DNA of 64,000 bases. It comes from Tetradesmus obliquus. Its lineage: Eukaryota > Chlorophyta > Chlorophyceae > Sphaeropleales > Scenedesmaceae. The notes below the pieces were generated by a model. The model was not told where the DNA came from. It ran no database searches and was given only the letters and a program-made list of their open reading frames with translations. The stretch lies in NCBI GenBank assembly GCA_030272155.1, contig CP126206.1, forward strand, positions 4,019,001 through 4,083,000. The letters are read 5' to 3'. Positions 14,393 through 27,721 of this stretch are shown here, piece by piece. Every line of letters begins with the position of its first letter. Position 1 is the first letter of the stretch. The position numbers and the translations under genes were made by a program.

Positions 14393-15142
14393 AACGCAGC
14401 AGCGATTGTGCGCACTAAAAGCGCGACCATCTGTATAGGCTGTGGTTCATATCGTAACCGCACCGTGAAGATTGCCGAACCCTGATTCGCAAGAAAGGAA
14501 TGCGTTATTGATACAGCAGCGTTGCAAGCAACTTCCTACCCACCTGATATGATTTGTGTCTCAGCGCCCTTGCCGCTAGCCAGCATGTCTGTGTTATGGG
14601 CCACCAAGAACAGGCACCATGCCTCCCTCCGTTGCATAGTAGTCGCTGCTCTGCCAAACTTATGCTGCACCCTACATGCCACGCAGCTGTTCTGCATGCA
14701 AACTTCCAACCCACCTGATATTATTTGTGTCGGTAAGCTCTTGTCACTAGCCAGCATGTTCTTGTTCTGGGCCACCCCACCCCCAACAACGCCAGGCACC
14801 ATGCCTTCAGCCCCCCTCCTCAACCCCCGTAGAAATGCAATAAGACTTGCGACTCTGCCAAACAATATTCTTTTGTACCGCACATGCCACAGCTCCGTCC
14901 TCTAACAGCAGTCTTGGGTGCATCTTTTCCACACACCTGAGACAATGGTTGTATCCATGGCCCTGTCACTGGGTAGCATGTTCCTGTTCTGAGCCACCAC
15001 CCCTTCAATAACAGGCACCATGCCTCCCTCCGGAGCATAGTAGTTACTGAGCAGTAGCAGACTGTGGCCTTTGCAGGAAGGGGTGGCGGCACAGCCGGAG
15101 GAGTACCAGGTTGGTAGCACCACCTGCACAGAAAAGCAGCCA

Positions 15143-15181
<39 letters not shown>

Positions 15182-15975
15182 TCTTGCTCAGCAGCAGCAT
15201 ACTGTGACCTTTGCAGGAGGGGGTGGCAGCACAACCAGAGCTGTATCACGTCGGGAGAACCACCTGCATAAAAGATACATTACATAACAGCAGCAGTTGT
15301 TCACCAGCAGCAGCAGACTGTGGCCCTTGCAGGAGGGGGTGGCAGCGCAGTATGAGCAGAGTACCAGGTAGGCAGCATCACATGCAGATGCAGCAGCAGC
15401 AACAGTAGTTGCTGAGCAGCAGCAGGCTGTAGACTTTGCAGAAAGGGGTGGCAGCGCAGCCAGAGGAGTACCAGGTAGGAAGGACAACCTTCGTTCACAA
15501 GCAAACCAGAGAGGTTGCTGCAGGCATCTCGGGCAAGTTATGCACGCATCTTGCACCTGCAGTCACCTGCTGTTGTACAGCCACACCAACCCAAAGAATG
15601 AAAGAATGAATAAGCCTGCAAAGATCATGTTCACATCACACAACGCACCTCAGCAGGCGCACTGGCTCCCCTGCAGTCGAGCAGAATGCATGCCCCTGCA
15701 GCCACCTTGGGTGGCAGCAGCGCAGCCGCCACACACACGCCGGCACTGCCTGCAGCCTCTGCTGGGGCCCCTGGCATCACTGCCTGTGCAGCACTGATCA
15801 GGAATGCTCCATCAACAAGGGTGGTGTAAGCCTCAGCAGCTGTCAGCAGGGTTTGGTTGCTGGGCTGAGCTGTGGTAGTAGCATTTGTGGCTGCTGCTGC
15901 ATGTATGTCAGTAACATTGCTTGGGAGGGCTGCTTGTCGGAGCTGCCTGCGCCGGAGTGATCCTGAGATACCGGT

Positions 15976-16006
<31 letters not shown>

Positions 16007-16932
16007 GCTGCTGCTGCTGGTGGTGGCTGTGCTGCTGCTGCTGCTGCTATGCCTCGTGTGAGCGTGTTGGCGTAATCCCTGCTCTGCTGCGGTGTGAGGC
16101 TCTGCTGGTTCTCAAGGTTGGCCATTATGGCGGCGCTGCAGCAAAACAACGTAGAAGGTCGCAAAAGTATATAAAAAACAAAGTTTGGGCAAGAAGCGAC
16201 CCCTCTCTGCTACTGAGAGGCTGTTGGCTCTCTAGGCTGGCCATGATGGCGGTGCTGCAGAGGCAAAAGAGGTGTGGCGCAACAGGGTTCTTGAACAACT
16301 CAGACAACACCACACTGGCAGCAGCAGCGCTGACAGCACCCACCCCTCCCTAGCAATAGTAAATCATAAGATGCACTCACTTGAACAAGTTGATGAGTGC
16401 CCTGCCAGCAGCTGGGCTGACAGCCTCGCCAGCTTGGCAGCAGCAGCCACTAATGCATTGAGTTCTCCCGGGTCACTTGAGCCACCCGCCTTTCCCAGCC
16501 TCAGCAGCAATCCTCCACAACAAATTTGCTTCAAACATCTTTGACACCACCGGACTGGCAGCAGCAGCGCTGACAACACTCACCATCTGCTCTTCAGCAG
16601 ATATACACCAACAAGATGCACTCACTTGAACAAGGTGATCAGTGCCCTGCCAGCAGCTGCGCTGACAGCGCTCGCCCTCGCCAGCTTGGCAGCAGCCGTC
16701 ACCAGTGCATTGAGCTCTCCTGGGTCACTGGCTGCCCCTGCCTTGCCCAGCATCAGCAGCAGTGCATTTGTTGCATTCTGCACCTGCTGGCTGTGAGCTA
16801 TGGGGGAGATTTGACTGATTGAGGAGATTTGGCTGCTTGGTGCAGCTGTGGCGGCTTCTTTCAGGAACCCGAGGAAGCCAAGGGCGCTGTTGACTGCGCT
16901 GCCGGCTGTGTAGGACAGCAGGTTGGCCACCT

Positions 16933-17008
<76 letters not shown>

Positions 17009-20000
17009 GATGACCAGGGATGCACGTGTTGGTGTATGCACTGTGTGACAAATGGATGACAAATGGGTGACAAAATGCTGCAATATACTGCATTTAAAAT
17101 TCGACACAACATACCAATGACGGGTTGCACCTTTGACGCGCCTGCATTGCCGTATCCGCCAAGGATGACACGTCATTGATGATCCCACGTGGCAATCCTC
17201 TCAGATTTAGTTTGATGCTCAGGATCTGATCTGTAACATATCCACTGTCCATCTTCCGCTGTGGCGGCTGCACCCTTACTGTCTCCTGCTCACATGCTCT
17301 GGCCCCAGCACTATCAATCGACAATGGTCACCCTGCTCAGGAGAAAACTCCTGAGCCTAGTACACATACACACATAAAACTAATCAGCTCAACCTTGGAC
17401 GCACCTGCATTGCCGCATCCGCCAAGGTTGACACGTCATTGCTGATAGCTTGAGGCAATCCTCCCAGGTTCAGCTCGATGCTCAGGATCTGATCTGTAAC
17501 AGATCCACTGTCCATCTTCCGCTGCGGCGGCTGCACCCTTACTGTCTCTTGCTGACAAGCCTTTGCCCCAGCGCTGTCGATCGCACATACATACAGCGTG
17601 TTAAGGCCCGGTAGAAGGCTCGAAAAGGTGTAACTACTTGAAGAAGTTCCAGATGACAGCGCCTGGGTCCCCAGGGGACCGAGAACTCCGAATTCGTAGC
17701 GAAGTTCATCGTTTTCAGGGTCAGCCCAGCCGGTGGTGTACACGTTGAACTTTCCATCAGGAAAGTCTGCTGTCCTGCTGTCCAGCACGATACAGGAGGA
17801 GAGGGGGGCGCTGCTGCAGTAGGGCGCACCGTTGAGGGGTACAGTGATGCTGCTGGTGCCAGTACGGGTTTCGTTGGCCTGCAGTTCACACACAGAACCA
17901 TGGTGTCAGGAAAGTCCTGCTGTCCAGCACGATGCAGGAAGAGAGGGGGGCGCTGCTGCAGTAGGGGGCACCGTTGAGGGGTACAGTGATGCTGCTGGTG
18001 CCCACCCGCGTTTCATTGGCCTGCAAAGTGGATGGATGCAAGGCAGAGGCGGCGACAGCAGCAAATGATTGCAAGATCATGAGATAAGCTCAAAGCATGC
18101 AGTAAGGCAGGCTGTTGAGGGGTATGGTGATGCTGCTGGTGTTTCATTGGCGTGCAAGATGTTTGAAGAGAAGTCGGAAAAGTGAGCATGCAGATCAAGG
18201 ACAGGAAACATACAAATGTCTGTAACACGTGTTACAGCAGCATCAGGATCCGCATCGACCTTTGCAGCAGCCGCAGTCATGTTGGTAAACCATGATGGAG
18301 CCACCAGCAGGCAATTGACTGATTAATGTTCCTAAATTAGACCATAAGCACATCCCTCTGCTTACCTCTTCATCATACACACTCATGTTGAGGTTGACCG
18401 TGATGGAGCCGCAAGCGATAACACCTAGATTACAGCCATGAAACACACCGCACTGCTCACCTCTGCATCAAACACTGTCATGTTGAGGTTGACGTGATGG
18501 ACCCACCAGCCGGCAGCGCATCCAGCAGCACTAACTAAAGCCATGAACCACACTGCACTGCTCACCTCTGCATCAAACTCTGTCATGTTCAGGTTGACTG
18601 TGATGGAGCCGCCAGCCGGCAGCGCATCAGGCAGCACTGTCAGGCTAGGGCCATGCACCCCACTTGCAGTCCTGCCACCCGTGTACAGTTTGACGCCTGG
18701 AGCACTAGCCTGATCCAGCCACCACGTCAGCTGAGCTCCAGCATATGCAGCGTCAGGCACCGCCAGCAGCGTCATCGGGTCTGAGGGATTATGCCGCGCC
18801 GGGCACATCATCGGCTGGCCAGATGACACATCGATGCCGCAGCTGCGCTGGATCTGGCCGCTGGGGGTGGGCTTGAGCATGGGAGTGAAAGATGTCGAGG
18901 CTGTGGCGTTGCGGGATGTGCCCTTGGCGACTGTCACTGTGACAACGTGCCGTTCGTTCATGTGCAGCTGCAGCAGCAAGAGCAATAAAGTGTTCAGTCA
19001 GTCATGTGAATGTGTTGGTGGCTGTAGGTAGGCGACAGGGCGACTGCATAATACCAATAACATTTGCACATCTCACAAACCGTTCGAAAGCAATCAGACC
19101 TTGGAGGGTCAATGCTCCACAAGCCATCCACCTGGCTCTCAAAGAACGGTGACAGGTTCACCTCAAAACCTCAATAACATAGTAACATGTCATAATCCGT
19201 TTTTATTCAAACGCACCTTAGAAGGGTCAATGCTCCACATGCCGTCCACCTGGCTCCCGAAGCAGGGCGACAGGTCAACCGCATATCTTCAACAACAAAG
19301 TAACACATCATAATCAAAATTTAAACACCAACTCACCTTAGAAGGGTCGATGCTCCACACGCCATCCACTTGGACCCCAAAGCAGGGTGACAGGTCAACC
19401 GCATTCTGACAGGACCAGAGATAGCTCATCTGGCTGGCTGCATTCTGTGGATCATCAGGATCAATCGAGCCCCGTGCATCAAATGTCAGGTTGCCTCTGC
19501 TGCTGTGCACTGTGCCGCTTGGGCCTGCCAGCTGCGCTGACAGGGGACTGCCAAGGGCAGTGAGGGTGATGGAGTCGGATGCGGTTGCACTGCTGCCTTC
19601 GTAACGGGCGGTCAGTGTGAAGTTGTACTCCTGCATTCAAATACAGAGCACATGTATGATTCAGGGGGCTGCCCAGGGCAGTGAAGGTGATGGAGTCGGA
19701 TGTTACTGCGCTGCTGCCCTCATAACGAGCGGTCAGGGTGAAGTTGTAATCCTGCAGTGCAGACAGTAACATAACAAGACGAATGATCCTGATTCTGGGA
19801 GCTGTGTTGACATGGGACCGCCTAATGCACTGAGGGTGCTGAGGTCTGAGGCGGTGGCACTGCTGCCCGCGTAGCGCGCAGTCAAAGTAAAGTTGTACTC
19901 CTGCAGGCAGATACATACCATGCAGTGACACCAGTTTCCACAGGTTGTGATTACAAGGAATCGCAGTATGTGGCAGCCACTCATTGACTGTCCGCGGTCA

Positions 20001-23000
20001 GGTGCAGGGCGGTATGCGCTGCGCAAGCAAGCTTTTGCCTTCAGCTTCTGGTGGCGGGACTGTGGCACACCTACATACAGTGCCATGCACAGGGTAATGC
20101 AGCAGCCTCACCCCGCCAACTTCAACCTTCCCAAGCAGATCCCTGCCGCTGACTGACAGGCTTGTGCCCTTCACCCCCCTCAGATCAAGTCCAGGGATGC
20201 TGCTGGCCCACTGCCACACCTCCTGCTTCTCTGTACACATCGACCCAGCTACAAAGCTCTGCTGTTACAGGGCCTCAAACAGTTACTTCTGGGAACAGAA
20301 CTCTGCCCACAGAACCATATGTCGAACACGATTCACTCAGCTCACCTTTCCAACTTCAACCTTTCCAAGCAAGTCTTTGCCACTGACTGACAGGCTTGTG
20401 CCCCTCACTCCACTCAGATCAAGTCCAGGGATGCTGCTGACCCACTGCCACACCTCCTGAACTCTAGCGGAGCTGCAGTTCCCGGGCAGAGGTTTAGCAG
20501 TGAGCCTAAACCCTGCCGAGGGGAAGAACTGGCTGGGTAACCTGGCGAGCTCGAATGCAGGTGTGAAGTTCTCACTGGCCCGCTTTGTGAAGTTGAGGGT
20601 GGAAGTTGAGGTGACGTTGAAGACGTTGGTGATGTTCACGGTGAAGGTAAAGGGGCCGGCTGGGATGGATGGAAGACTTGATAATGGCAGTACAACTGCC
20701 TGGCGCTCCCTGCAGTGTACAGGCAGCGATCAGCGCGGATCAGTAAATGCATAGTCAATGCACAAAAATAAATCCTGCAGGGCCCACGTTGCATACATGG
20801 CACAGCAATCATATTGCTGCAAGAGACTCACCATAGGCGCTCCAAGCTGTTGGTAGCCTGCACGATGGACTGCAGCGCACTCCCTGCGCTGCTGCTGCTG
20901 CTGCTGCTGACATTGCTGCTGCTGCTTGCATTGCTGCTGCTGCTTGCATTGCTGCTGCTGCTGGCATCACCCAGCTGTGCCACAGCCCAGGTGATGTTCT
21001 GCACCATCCACAGGCTGTCGGATGGCAGCAGCGCTTCGAAGGTGAAGCTGTTGCCGCCCAGCCTGCAATAGAATAGAACAAGCAGGCAATCACTGATGGA
21101 TCTGCCAGCAGCAGAGAGGCGAACATCTACCATCTGACACTAAGCATAACCTGCAACCAGGAGCTGTGCATGATGATGGTTGCCGACAATGAACCTCCAG
21201 TAATTGACCATGTCTTACATAGGAAAGCTCAAGCAGAAAATCCCACCTGTCCAGCAGCACACATGTAGCAGCGCGATCTGACAACCTATAACCCTAAACC
21301 ATGTGTTTTGAGATAAACCACCCACCTGTCAAGCATCATTGTGGAGTGCTGCAGCACTGCATGCTTCGACCGTTACGCTGCCATCTGCAATGTTGGCCGA
21401 GAATCGCGCCAGAATAGCAACTAAAAAGAGCCCCACCTGTCCAGCAACATCCTGGAGTGCTGCAGCACTGCATGCTTTGTGAGGCGCCAACAGCACACAC
21501 ATAGCAGCGTGATCTGACAACCTAAAACCCTAAACCATGTCTTTGAAAACAACCACCCACCTGTTCTGCATCATGCTGGAGTGCTGCAGCACTGCATGCT
21601 TTGTGAGCCGCCCGTCTGGCCCAACCACCCCAGGTCCCATCAGCACTGCAGGCGCTGCTGCTGCTGCTGCTGCTGAGGTGTCGTCCTCAGCGCTGCAGGG
21701 GGCAGCAACCTCAGAGGGGCCCTGCATGTCAGCAGTAGATGGCACAGGTAAAAAAACGTTGCTGACTTCAAAATGAGACATCTGTGGTGCAAGAGTGTGG
21801 TTTTTGTTGTTTGCTCTCTTATGTTCTATATGCAACAACCCCAGGGCCCATCAGCACACCCGGCGCTGCTGCTGCTGCTGAGTCATCCTCGACACTGCAG
21901 GGAGCAGCAACCTCAGAGGGACCCTGTAGGACAGCAAAGAGCACAACGTGCGATACAGCTCAGTGCCAGAGCAGTTCATGCAAGCATGGCTGGTGCTGCT
22001 GCTGCTGCTGCTGAGGTGTCGTCTTCGGCACTGCAGGGAGCAGCCACCTTAAAGGGGCCCTGCAGGACAGCAGTATAACACAACACACATTGCAATCCAA
22101 GCCGTGAGCATCAGCAGGATTTCACGGTTGGGATCAGACGGGGTTTTATATTCTTCAGCCGCAGTTGGAATCAGCAGCAGCACCGCCTTACCTTGAGCAC
22201 CACGGGCAGCGCCGTGCCGGAGCAGTTCCTGCAAGCGCCGCCATCGTTCCTGCAAGTCACTCCCCCCCCCCCCCCCCCCTCGTGCTCAATGCCACACCAC
22301 CACCGTCTTACCTTCAACACTACCGGCAGTGCCGTGCCGGAGCAGTTTCTGCAAGCGCCCATTGCGGCCAGCTTTCCTGCAAAGACCGCCGACAACAATA
22401 CCAGAACACATCAGCCTTCTCTTACCTTCAGTACAACTGGCAGCGCCATGCCGGAGCAGTTCCGGCAAGCACCCACCGCGGCCAGCTTTCCTGCAAAGAC
22501 CGCCGATTGCAAGCCAACCACCACAACCGTCTTCTTACCTTCAGCACGACTGGCAGCGCCGTGCCGGAGCAGTTCCTGCAAGCGCCCACCGCCGTCTGGT
22601 TTCTGCGAAGGCCTTCCCCCTTGTCACTGACACCAGCACCAAATTCAAACCTTGAGCACCACGGGCAGCACAGTGCCCGAGCTGTTCCTGCAAGCTTATG
22701 CACGATTCCCTGCCACACAACCCCCACCCTCCCCCTGCAGATGGCATTTGCATCAGCTCATTCTCACCTTCAGCACCACAGGCAGCGCCGTGCCAGAGCA
22801 GTTCCTGCAGGCGCCCACCGCCGCCAGCTTTCCTGCAAAGACCGCCGCGCCCAGCTGCTGAAACTTGCAAAACCGCCGCCTCACCTTCAGCACCACAGGC
22901 AGTGCCGTGCCTGAGCAGTTCCTGCAAGCGCCCACCGCCGCCAGCTTTCCTGCAAAGACCGCCGCGCCCAGCTGCGGGTCCCGGCCCGCCCCCAGCAGCG

Positions 23001-23534
23001 CAGCCAGCAGGCGGTTGCTACGGCTGAGGACCAAGGGGTGGCCCGGCCGTATGCCCACATCACCTGCACAGCACATCAAATTAAGTTTGACCTTCCGTGT
23101 GGGATCTGAAATATGGCAATGCAGCAGGCGGTTGGCATGGCTGTGAATGTGCAGGTGGCCCAACTGATGCCCACATCACCTGCAGAACATACAGCACTTG
23201 CCAAACAGCACTTGCTAAATTGCACTGTGCGACAAGTTGCTGCGGCTGAGGACCAGAGGGTGGCCCGGCCTGATGCCCACATCACGTGCACAGCAGCGTA
23301 ACATGAGACTGTGAGAGCTCCAAAAGCCAGACAGTGCTGCTGCACCAGACAATATGCAACATCAAGAACATCACTAGCAACATCATAACAGCAGCGCACC
23401 TGCTAGCTGTATGGTAAGGCTGCTGCCACGTGCTGTGCACTTTGACCACTCTCCAAGCAACTTTGAGGTGGCGCTGTCACAGATGTACGCACACAGCGCC
23501 TCAACAGGCGCGGCCTCCTGGTTCAGCAGCACCT

Positions 23535-23581
<47 letters not shown>

Positions 23582-25527
23582 TGTTGAGAGTGATCACAAG
23601 CATGAAGCACTACACTTTAACAGCTTTTTCCTCATCAAGGTCTGACATGTTATGTTATGTTGTCACTTCATGTATCATAGTGCTAACTTCAACCCAGGCT
23701 TATTTTCAGCCTCAGTCTGAGGGCTGAGCATGTTCAAAATTGCAGTCGCACCTGGATGCTTCTTCCATCATCTGGAAAGTTTGCGGAGAGGATCAACGGC
23801 CGCTGCTGCAGGCACATGCGGGGGCAGGGCATTACCTGCAGCGGCCCCGCTGCTGCTGCTGCTGCTGAGGTGGCACCTGAGCTGCCAGATGCTGCTGCTG
23901 CTGCTGAGTTGCATTGCACATGGTGCATGCTATGTCACGCTTAAATGTGAATCACATAAATTCTTGAAAGAACTAGTCACAAGCCTTGCAGCAGCTTTCC
24001 TACCTGGATTGATCGTCCATCTTCAGAGAAGTTTGCGGACAGCATCAGCGGTCGCTTCTGCAGGCACATGCGGGGGCAGGGCACCACCTGCAGCGGCCCC
24101 GCTGCTGCTGCTGCTGCTGCTGACGGGGTGGCACCTGCGCTGCTGCTGCTGCTGCCCTGTCTGCTGTAAGCAGCACTGGGTCCAGGGGCGGATACAGTAA
24201 CAGCTGCTGCTGTTGCTGCCGCTGCTGGGTTGCATGTGAACATGGTGCATGGGAAGTCAGGCAGGCGGCAGACCTCGCCAGCAGCACAGGCTGCAGGCAG
24301 CAAGTGTACGCAGCAGCAGCGCAGCCGCAGCAGCAGCACCATCTGACCTTAGTCAAGAAAACATCGGGAGCGCAGCCGGCAAGCTCATGATCCGACCACA
24401 CCACGACAGGAAGTGTAGTGAAAGAAGCGGCAGCACTTTGAACTTCACCACCCAGCAGCAGCTTCTGTGCGCAAGCTTACGGTTCCTTGCATGTGTCATG
24501 CTCTTTGCATGTTGATGTTGTGCTGCTGCTGCTGCTGCTGACGCACCTGCTGACGTGTTACATTGCCTCACGCGCCGCCTGCTCTCCTCCACTGCTGCTG
24601 CAATGTCCGGCCGCTGGCACACATCCACGCATGTGCCAGCCGCAATGCACCTGCAGCAGCCAACAGCACAAACAACGTCACAGATGCTTGCACACAATAC
24701 ATGTTTGAATCTTCCGCAATGTATGGGCGCTGCCGTACATCCATGCATACGCCAGCAGCAATGCACCTGCAGCAGAAAAGACAATGTCACTGTCGCTGCT
24801 GCTAGCACGCTAGTTGTATAACTATACGCATCTGCATGTGTTAGGTTAGAACGCCGTCAACCATTGACCTTGCTTGGTTTTGAGCAGATCCAACACCAAG
24901 TGAGATCAGCAGAGCTGTGAGGTCCTTTCGTGCAGCACTTGTCTGTCCATGCTGGTTGCTGCATTGTATCACTTGACAGCTGGGCTGGTGGTAGTTTAGC
25001 AGCTCAGCCCGGCAGGCCACACACATGCATTGCTGCACAGCTCAGACGCAACATGACACGCTTACCTGTCCATGCCGGTTGCTGCGTCACAGCTTGGTTG
25101 GCAGCTGGGATTTGAAAATGTGTCACAGCTCAGCCCAGCAGGGCAGTCTGCTGCTGTGATGCAAGCACTACCGCGAGCACCCTAAAACCTGTTTTTGCAA
25201 ACAAAGTGGTATGCTTACCTATCCGTGACGGTGGCGGCACTGCAGCTGAGCTGGCTGCTGGGGCTGGGGCTCCGGAACCAACTAAAACTTGTTCCAAAAT
25301 TTCAACCCTTCCCAGCACTTACCTATCCATGCCAGTTGCTACATCACAGCTTGGTTGGCAGCTGGGACTTGTGAATGTGTCACAGCCCATCCCAGCAGGG
25401 CAGTCTGCGGCTGTGATGCACGCCCCTGGCTGCAGCGGCTTGGTCAACGCCAGGGCACTGCTGCTGCTGCTGCTGCTGCTGCTGGGGGCTGGTGACAGTG
25501 CAAAGCCGCTAGGGGAGCACATGCTGA

Positions 25528-25564
<37 letters not shown>

Positions 25565-27685
25565 GCCTGCATTGCTTAAATTTTGTGTTGCATTTGTGGC
25601 TACAGAAGCCGTCGCATTGCCGGCCATGTCACTGCTGCTGCTGCTGCTGCTGCTGCTGCTTGCATGAGTAACGCTGCTGCTGTTGCTGCCAGCGGCGCTG
25701 CAGCTGTCATGGCACATGCCAAGTCTTGCACAGAGTGCCCCGGGCCGCTGCAGCAGTCCAGGACTCCTAGCTGTGTCAGCAATGATCTGATCACAGCCTT
25801 GCAAGATTTGCTGCTCCAGGGAGGGATCAGTGCCCATTGCAGTTGAAAGACAGAAGCCCTACAAAAGCAGCACAGGCAGTGCAGTGTGGCAGTCAGTGGG
25901 TTGTGTACAACCAGCAGCCCAGGGCTATGTGCTGTGTCAGCAATGATCTGATCACAGCCCTGCAGGATCTGCTGCTCCAGAGGGCGATCTGTGCCCATTG
26001 CTGTTGACAGGCAGAAACCCTGCAGGGTTTTGAGGCAGGGTAGCAGGGCAATGTTATTGGGTTTAGCGGTCAGTTGCTCACAGCCCTGTAAGACTTGCTG
26101 CTCCAGGGAGGGATCAGTGCCCATTGCCGTTGACAGGCAGAAGCCCTGCAAAAACAACAAAGCCATTGCAGTTTGGCAGTCAGTGGTTGGATGACTAAAA
26201 GCAGCCCTGGGCTGCGTGCTGTGTCAGCAATGATCTGATCACAGCCCTGCAGGATCTGCTGCTCTAGGGATTGGTCTGTGCCCATTGCAGTCGAAAGACA
26301 GAAGCCCTGCAGAAACAATGAAGGCAGTGTAGTGTGGCCGCCAATCAGTGCTTAACTAATAGCCCTGGACTCCTAGCTGTGTCAGATATGATCTGATCAC
26401 AGCCTTGCAAGATCTGCTGCTCTAGGGATGGGTCAGTTCCCATAGCAATCGAAAGACAGAAGCCTTGCAGGGTTTAGAAGCAAGGTAGCAGGGCAATGCC
26501 ATTAGGTTTAGCAGTCACTGAGCAACTGGCAGTTGCTCAAAGCCCTGCATGATTTGCTGCTCCAGAGGTGGATCAGTGCCCATTGCGGTTGACAGGCAGA
26601 AGCCCTGCACACAGCAGAACACAGAACGGCGGCAGGTGAGTAGGCTGGCACCGCGCCCCAGGCCTCTGCAGCAGCCCTGGACTCCTAGCTGTGTCAGCAA
26701 TGATCTGATCACAGCCCTGCAAGATCTGCTGCTCCAGGGAGGGATCAGTTCCCATAGCAGTCGAAAGACAGAAGCCCTGCAGGGTTTCAGCGGCAGGGCA
26801 GCGTGACAACTTTAGTTAGGCTTTAGAGATGGTCTGATCACATCCCTGCAAGATCTGCTGCTCCAGGGAGGGATCTATACCCATTGCGGTTGAAAGATAG
26901 AAGCCCTGCAATAGGAGTCAGAAGCAGCACAGCATGGTAGTGTAATCATAATTCAGCAGTCATCTGCCCACAGCCCTGTGAAATTCGGAACAAAAACCCT
27001 CAACCCACCTTCAAGAATGAGAAGGCCTCAGCATGCTGCGTGTAGTCTCCACCAGATGCTGACATCCCCCTCAGAATCTTCGGCAGCTGCTCAAAAATTC
27101 TTTGTGGCCTGTACACATCTTACACACGTGGCACAGCTGTCGCTGCACACATGTGCTGCAGTGCAGGCAGCTGCTGCAGCACATTCCTGATTTGACCACG
27201 ACAACAAACACAACGTAACCCAAAACACATCTCAACCCACCTTGAAGAATGACACTGCCTCAGCGTGCTGCGTGTAGTCCCCACCAGCCGCTGACAGCCC
27301 CCGCAGAATCTTTGGCAGCTGCTCAAACTTCTTTGTTGCCTGTAAACACCGTGCGCATGTGGCGCACGTATCCCTGCACACGTGTGCTGCAGTGCATTCT
27401 GCAGCTGCACTACACTCCCCAGATTGGACTGCCAAACTGGCACAGGGATGTGCTGACGCATCCAGCAAGCAGGCACCTGCTGCCGCATCAAACCTGCAGA
27501 AGGCGCCTGCAGCGCTGCAGCTGCTGCTGCTGTTAGTGGCTGCTGCTGCAGCACAGGGGTTGTGCCTGGGCAGGCAGCTTGTGTGTGACTTGCAGCCCCT
27601 GTTTCTGCTCTCTGTGGAGGAGCAGTCGGCTGGAGTTAGGCTGAATGGGCAGCACTTGTCCTCAGCTGAACATAAGTACTGCTGC

Positions 27686-27721
<36 letters not shown>

